This document shows, in pieces, positions 7,269-8,086 of a stretch of 8,086 nt of DNA. The notes beneath the pieces are model-generated. The model was not told the DNA's origin and searched no databases. It saw nothing but the letters and a program-made list of their open reading frames with translations. The DNA is from an uncultured Leptospiraceae bacterium (GTDB lineage Bacteria > Spirochaetota > Leptospiria > Leptospirales > Leptospiraceae): assembly GCA_937924465.1 (NCBI GenBank), contig CALDSP010000211.1:1-8086 (forward strand), read 5' to 3'. Position 1 is the stretch's first letter. Each line of letters begins with the position of its first letter. The translations under genes were made by a program, and so were the position numbers.

Positions 7269-8086
7269 TCACATAAAAGCAGCAAACGCACCTGCGCGAA
7301 GTTTATCTAAAGGATAGTACAAGTGCACTGTTGTGGAGTGTTGTCCTTGCATATAGGTAAAATATTCTAAAGGATTTAGACCCATATTATAAAAGCCTTC
7401 ATCAATCATGGCGATTCCAAAACCAGCACTTTCTTTTTCATCAATAAATTCGGGACGGAAATAATCAGAGGATCTACCTTGCTGATACAATTCATAATGT
7501 TTTTGGCGACTTTGCTGGATTCTTTCCATGTCAATATCCATAACAGGAGCATCATTTTGAATACGAATATAAAGTCTTTCATCATTTAAACGAATTTTTA
7601 TGTCAATTCGCCTATTGTCTTTTTTGATTTGTTCTCGAATCATAGTGAGAAGTTCTTTATCTTTTGGAGAGAGTTTTTGTTTTTTTACTCGAATTTTCTC
7701 TTCCAGCATTAGGATGGTTTGAACATCTCTTTTGATTTTATCTGGAACTACGTAGCGCTGCATGGCATCTCGTAGAGCACTAGTGTTCAAAATAACATCT
7801 ACAATTTGTTCTAAGTCTTCATTAGAAGAAGTGACTTCTTGAACTCTTTTTATTAACTCCGTTTTAAAAATTGTATAGCGAATGTTTCCTTTCACTGCAT
7901 TGAGAAGAGCTTCCATAAGTCCACTGAATAAATGAAAAGAGGACAAAGGATCGGCTCCAATTCTTTCCAAGAGAGCGTTGATAAAATTTGAGATAGTGTC
8001 TCTTGTATCTCTTGTAAGACCTTTTATTTCAAAGTGAAAGAAATTTCTTTGGATTAATTCTGGAATTTTGGCTGCAATTTCTTTGT
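7269..8086 (-). CDS. GHKL/histidine-kinase-like ATPase-fold protein, 5' partial, with a degenerate G1 box
   Basis: The frame is open from the window edge to the TGA at 7269-7271, giving 271 visible residues; the true start lies outside. (A TTG at 7970 is in frame but reads as an internal Leu in continuous protein sequence.) In visible numbering, LMEALLNAVKGN (about 56-67) resembles the N-box of GHKL ATPases, with Glu58 and Asn62. A charged helical insert of about 90 residues follows. Two strands, IDIKIRL and LYIRIQND (about 160-179), lead to NDAPV where DxGxG would be expected. SAGFGIAMI (219-227) resembles the GxG G2 box, and HSTTVHLYYPL (249-259) fits the closing TtvxlxlPL strand. The N-box and G2 box are kept but the G1 glycines are lost, so nucleotide binding is uncertain. 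No phosphoacceptor H-box, membrane segment or sensor domain is visible. The stop lies one base before the channel's ATG, suggesting translational coupling and possibly a shared process. The GHKL assignment rests on motifs only. Confidence 0.6.
   Translation of the reverse strand, partial: KEIAAKIPELIQRNFFHFEIKGLTRDTRDTISNFINALLERIGADPLSSFHLFSGLMEALLNAVKGNIRYTIFKTELIKRVQEVTSSNEDLEQIVDVILNTSALRDAMQRYVVPDKIKRDVQTILMLEEKIRVKKQKLSPKDKELLTMIREQIKKDNRRIDIKIRLNDERLYIRIQNDAPVMDIDMERIQQSRQKHYELYQQGRSSDYFRPEFIDEKESAGFGIAMIDEGFYNMGLNPLEYFTYMQGQHSTTVHLYYPLDKLRAGAFAAFM

Noticed and set aside
7268..7291. GTG at 7291 as the channel start
   Set aside because: It would add MRLLLLCE before the ATG and overlap the upstream gene by 23 bases. 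The ATG at 7267 gives an N-terminus more like NaChBac relatives and a typical stop-start coupling. Not fully excluded.
7968..7970. TTG as the start of the GHKL-like protein
   Set aside because: The frame stays open for 38 further codons to the window edge, and these read as ordinary protein. There is no clear ribosome binding site before the TTG, so it is probably an internal Leu.

Overview
This AT-rich window (roughly one third G+C by eye) centres on an operon for the 2-oxoglutarate dehydrogenase complex of the TCA cycle. The genes run in the order E2 (sucB), E3 (lpd), E1 (sucA). They are flanked by less characterised genes. The mix of a small exported DUF4384 protein, a NaChBac-type ion channel, a divergent GHKL-type protein and low G+C made me think of a spirochete of the Leptospira type. 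That is an inference from general gene style; no rRNA or other marker is present to settle it.

Layout, + strand: the 3' end of an unrecognised helical protein (3-338); a short AT-only gap; a secreted DUF4384-domain protein (402-860); an 81-base gap holding an imperfect dyad and the ribosome binding site of the operon (861-941); then sucB (942-2165), lpd (2168-3571) and sucA (3584-6325). The last three are separated by only 2 and 12 bases, each with a purine-rich ribosome binding site, so they are almost certainly co-transcribed. Their products form one machine. E1o decarboxylates 2-oxoglutarate on thiamine diphosphate, E2o carries the succinyl group on its lipoyl-lysine to CoA, and E3 reoxidises the dihydrolipoyl arm with FAD and NAD+. 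All active-site motifs I looked for are present in the three proteins.

Layout, - strand (converging on sucA with a 39-base gap): a single-domain, six-transmembrane voltage-gated cation channel of the bacterial Nav family (6365-7267). It is preceded one base upstream by the stop codon of a partial GHKL/histidine-kinase-like protein (7269-8086, running off the window edge). The tight spacing suggests that the channel and the GHKL-like protein are translationally coupled.

The most interesting points are the channel's selectivity filter (TMEGWID in place of the usual TLESW), its long cysteine-bearing extracellular loop, its coupling to a GHKL protein with a degenerate nucleotide-binding box, and the E2-E3-E1 order of the dehydrogenase operon. 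I found no mobile element, CRISPR array, tRNA or rRNA.
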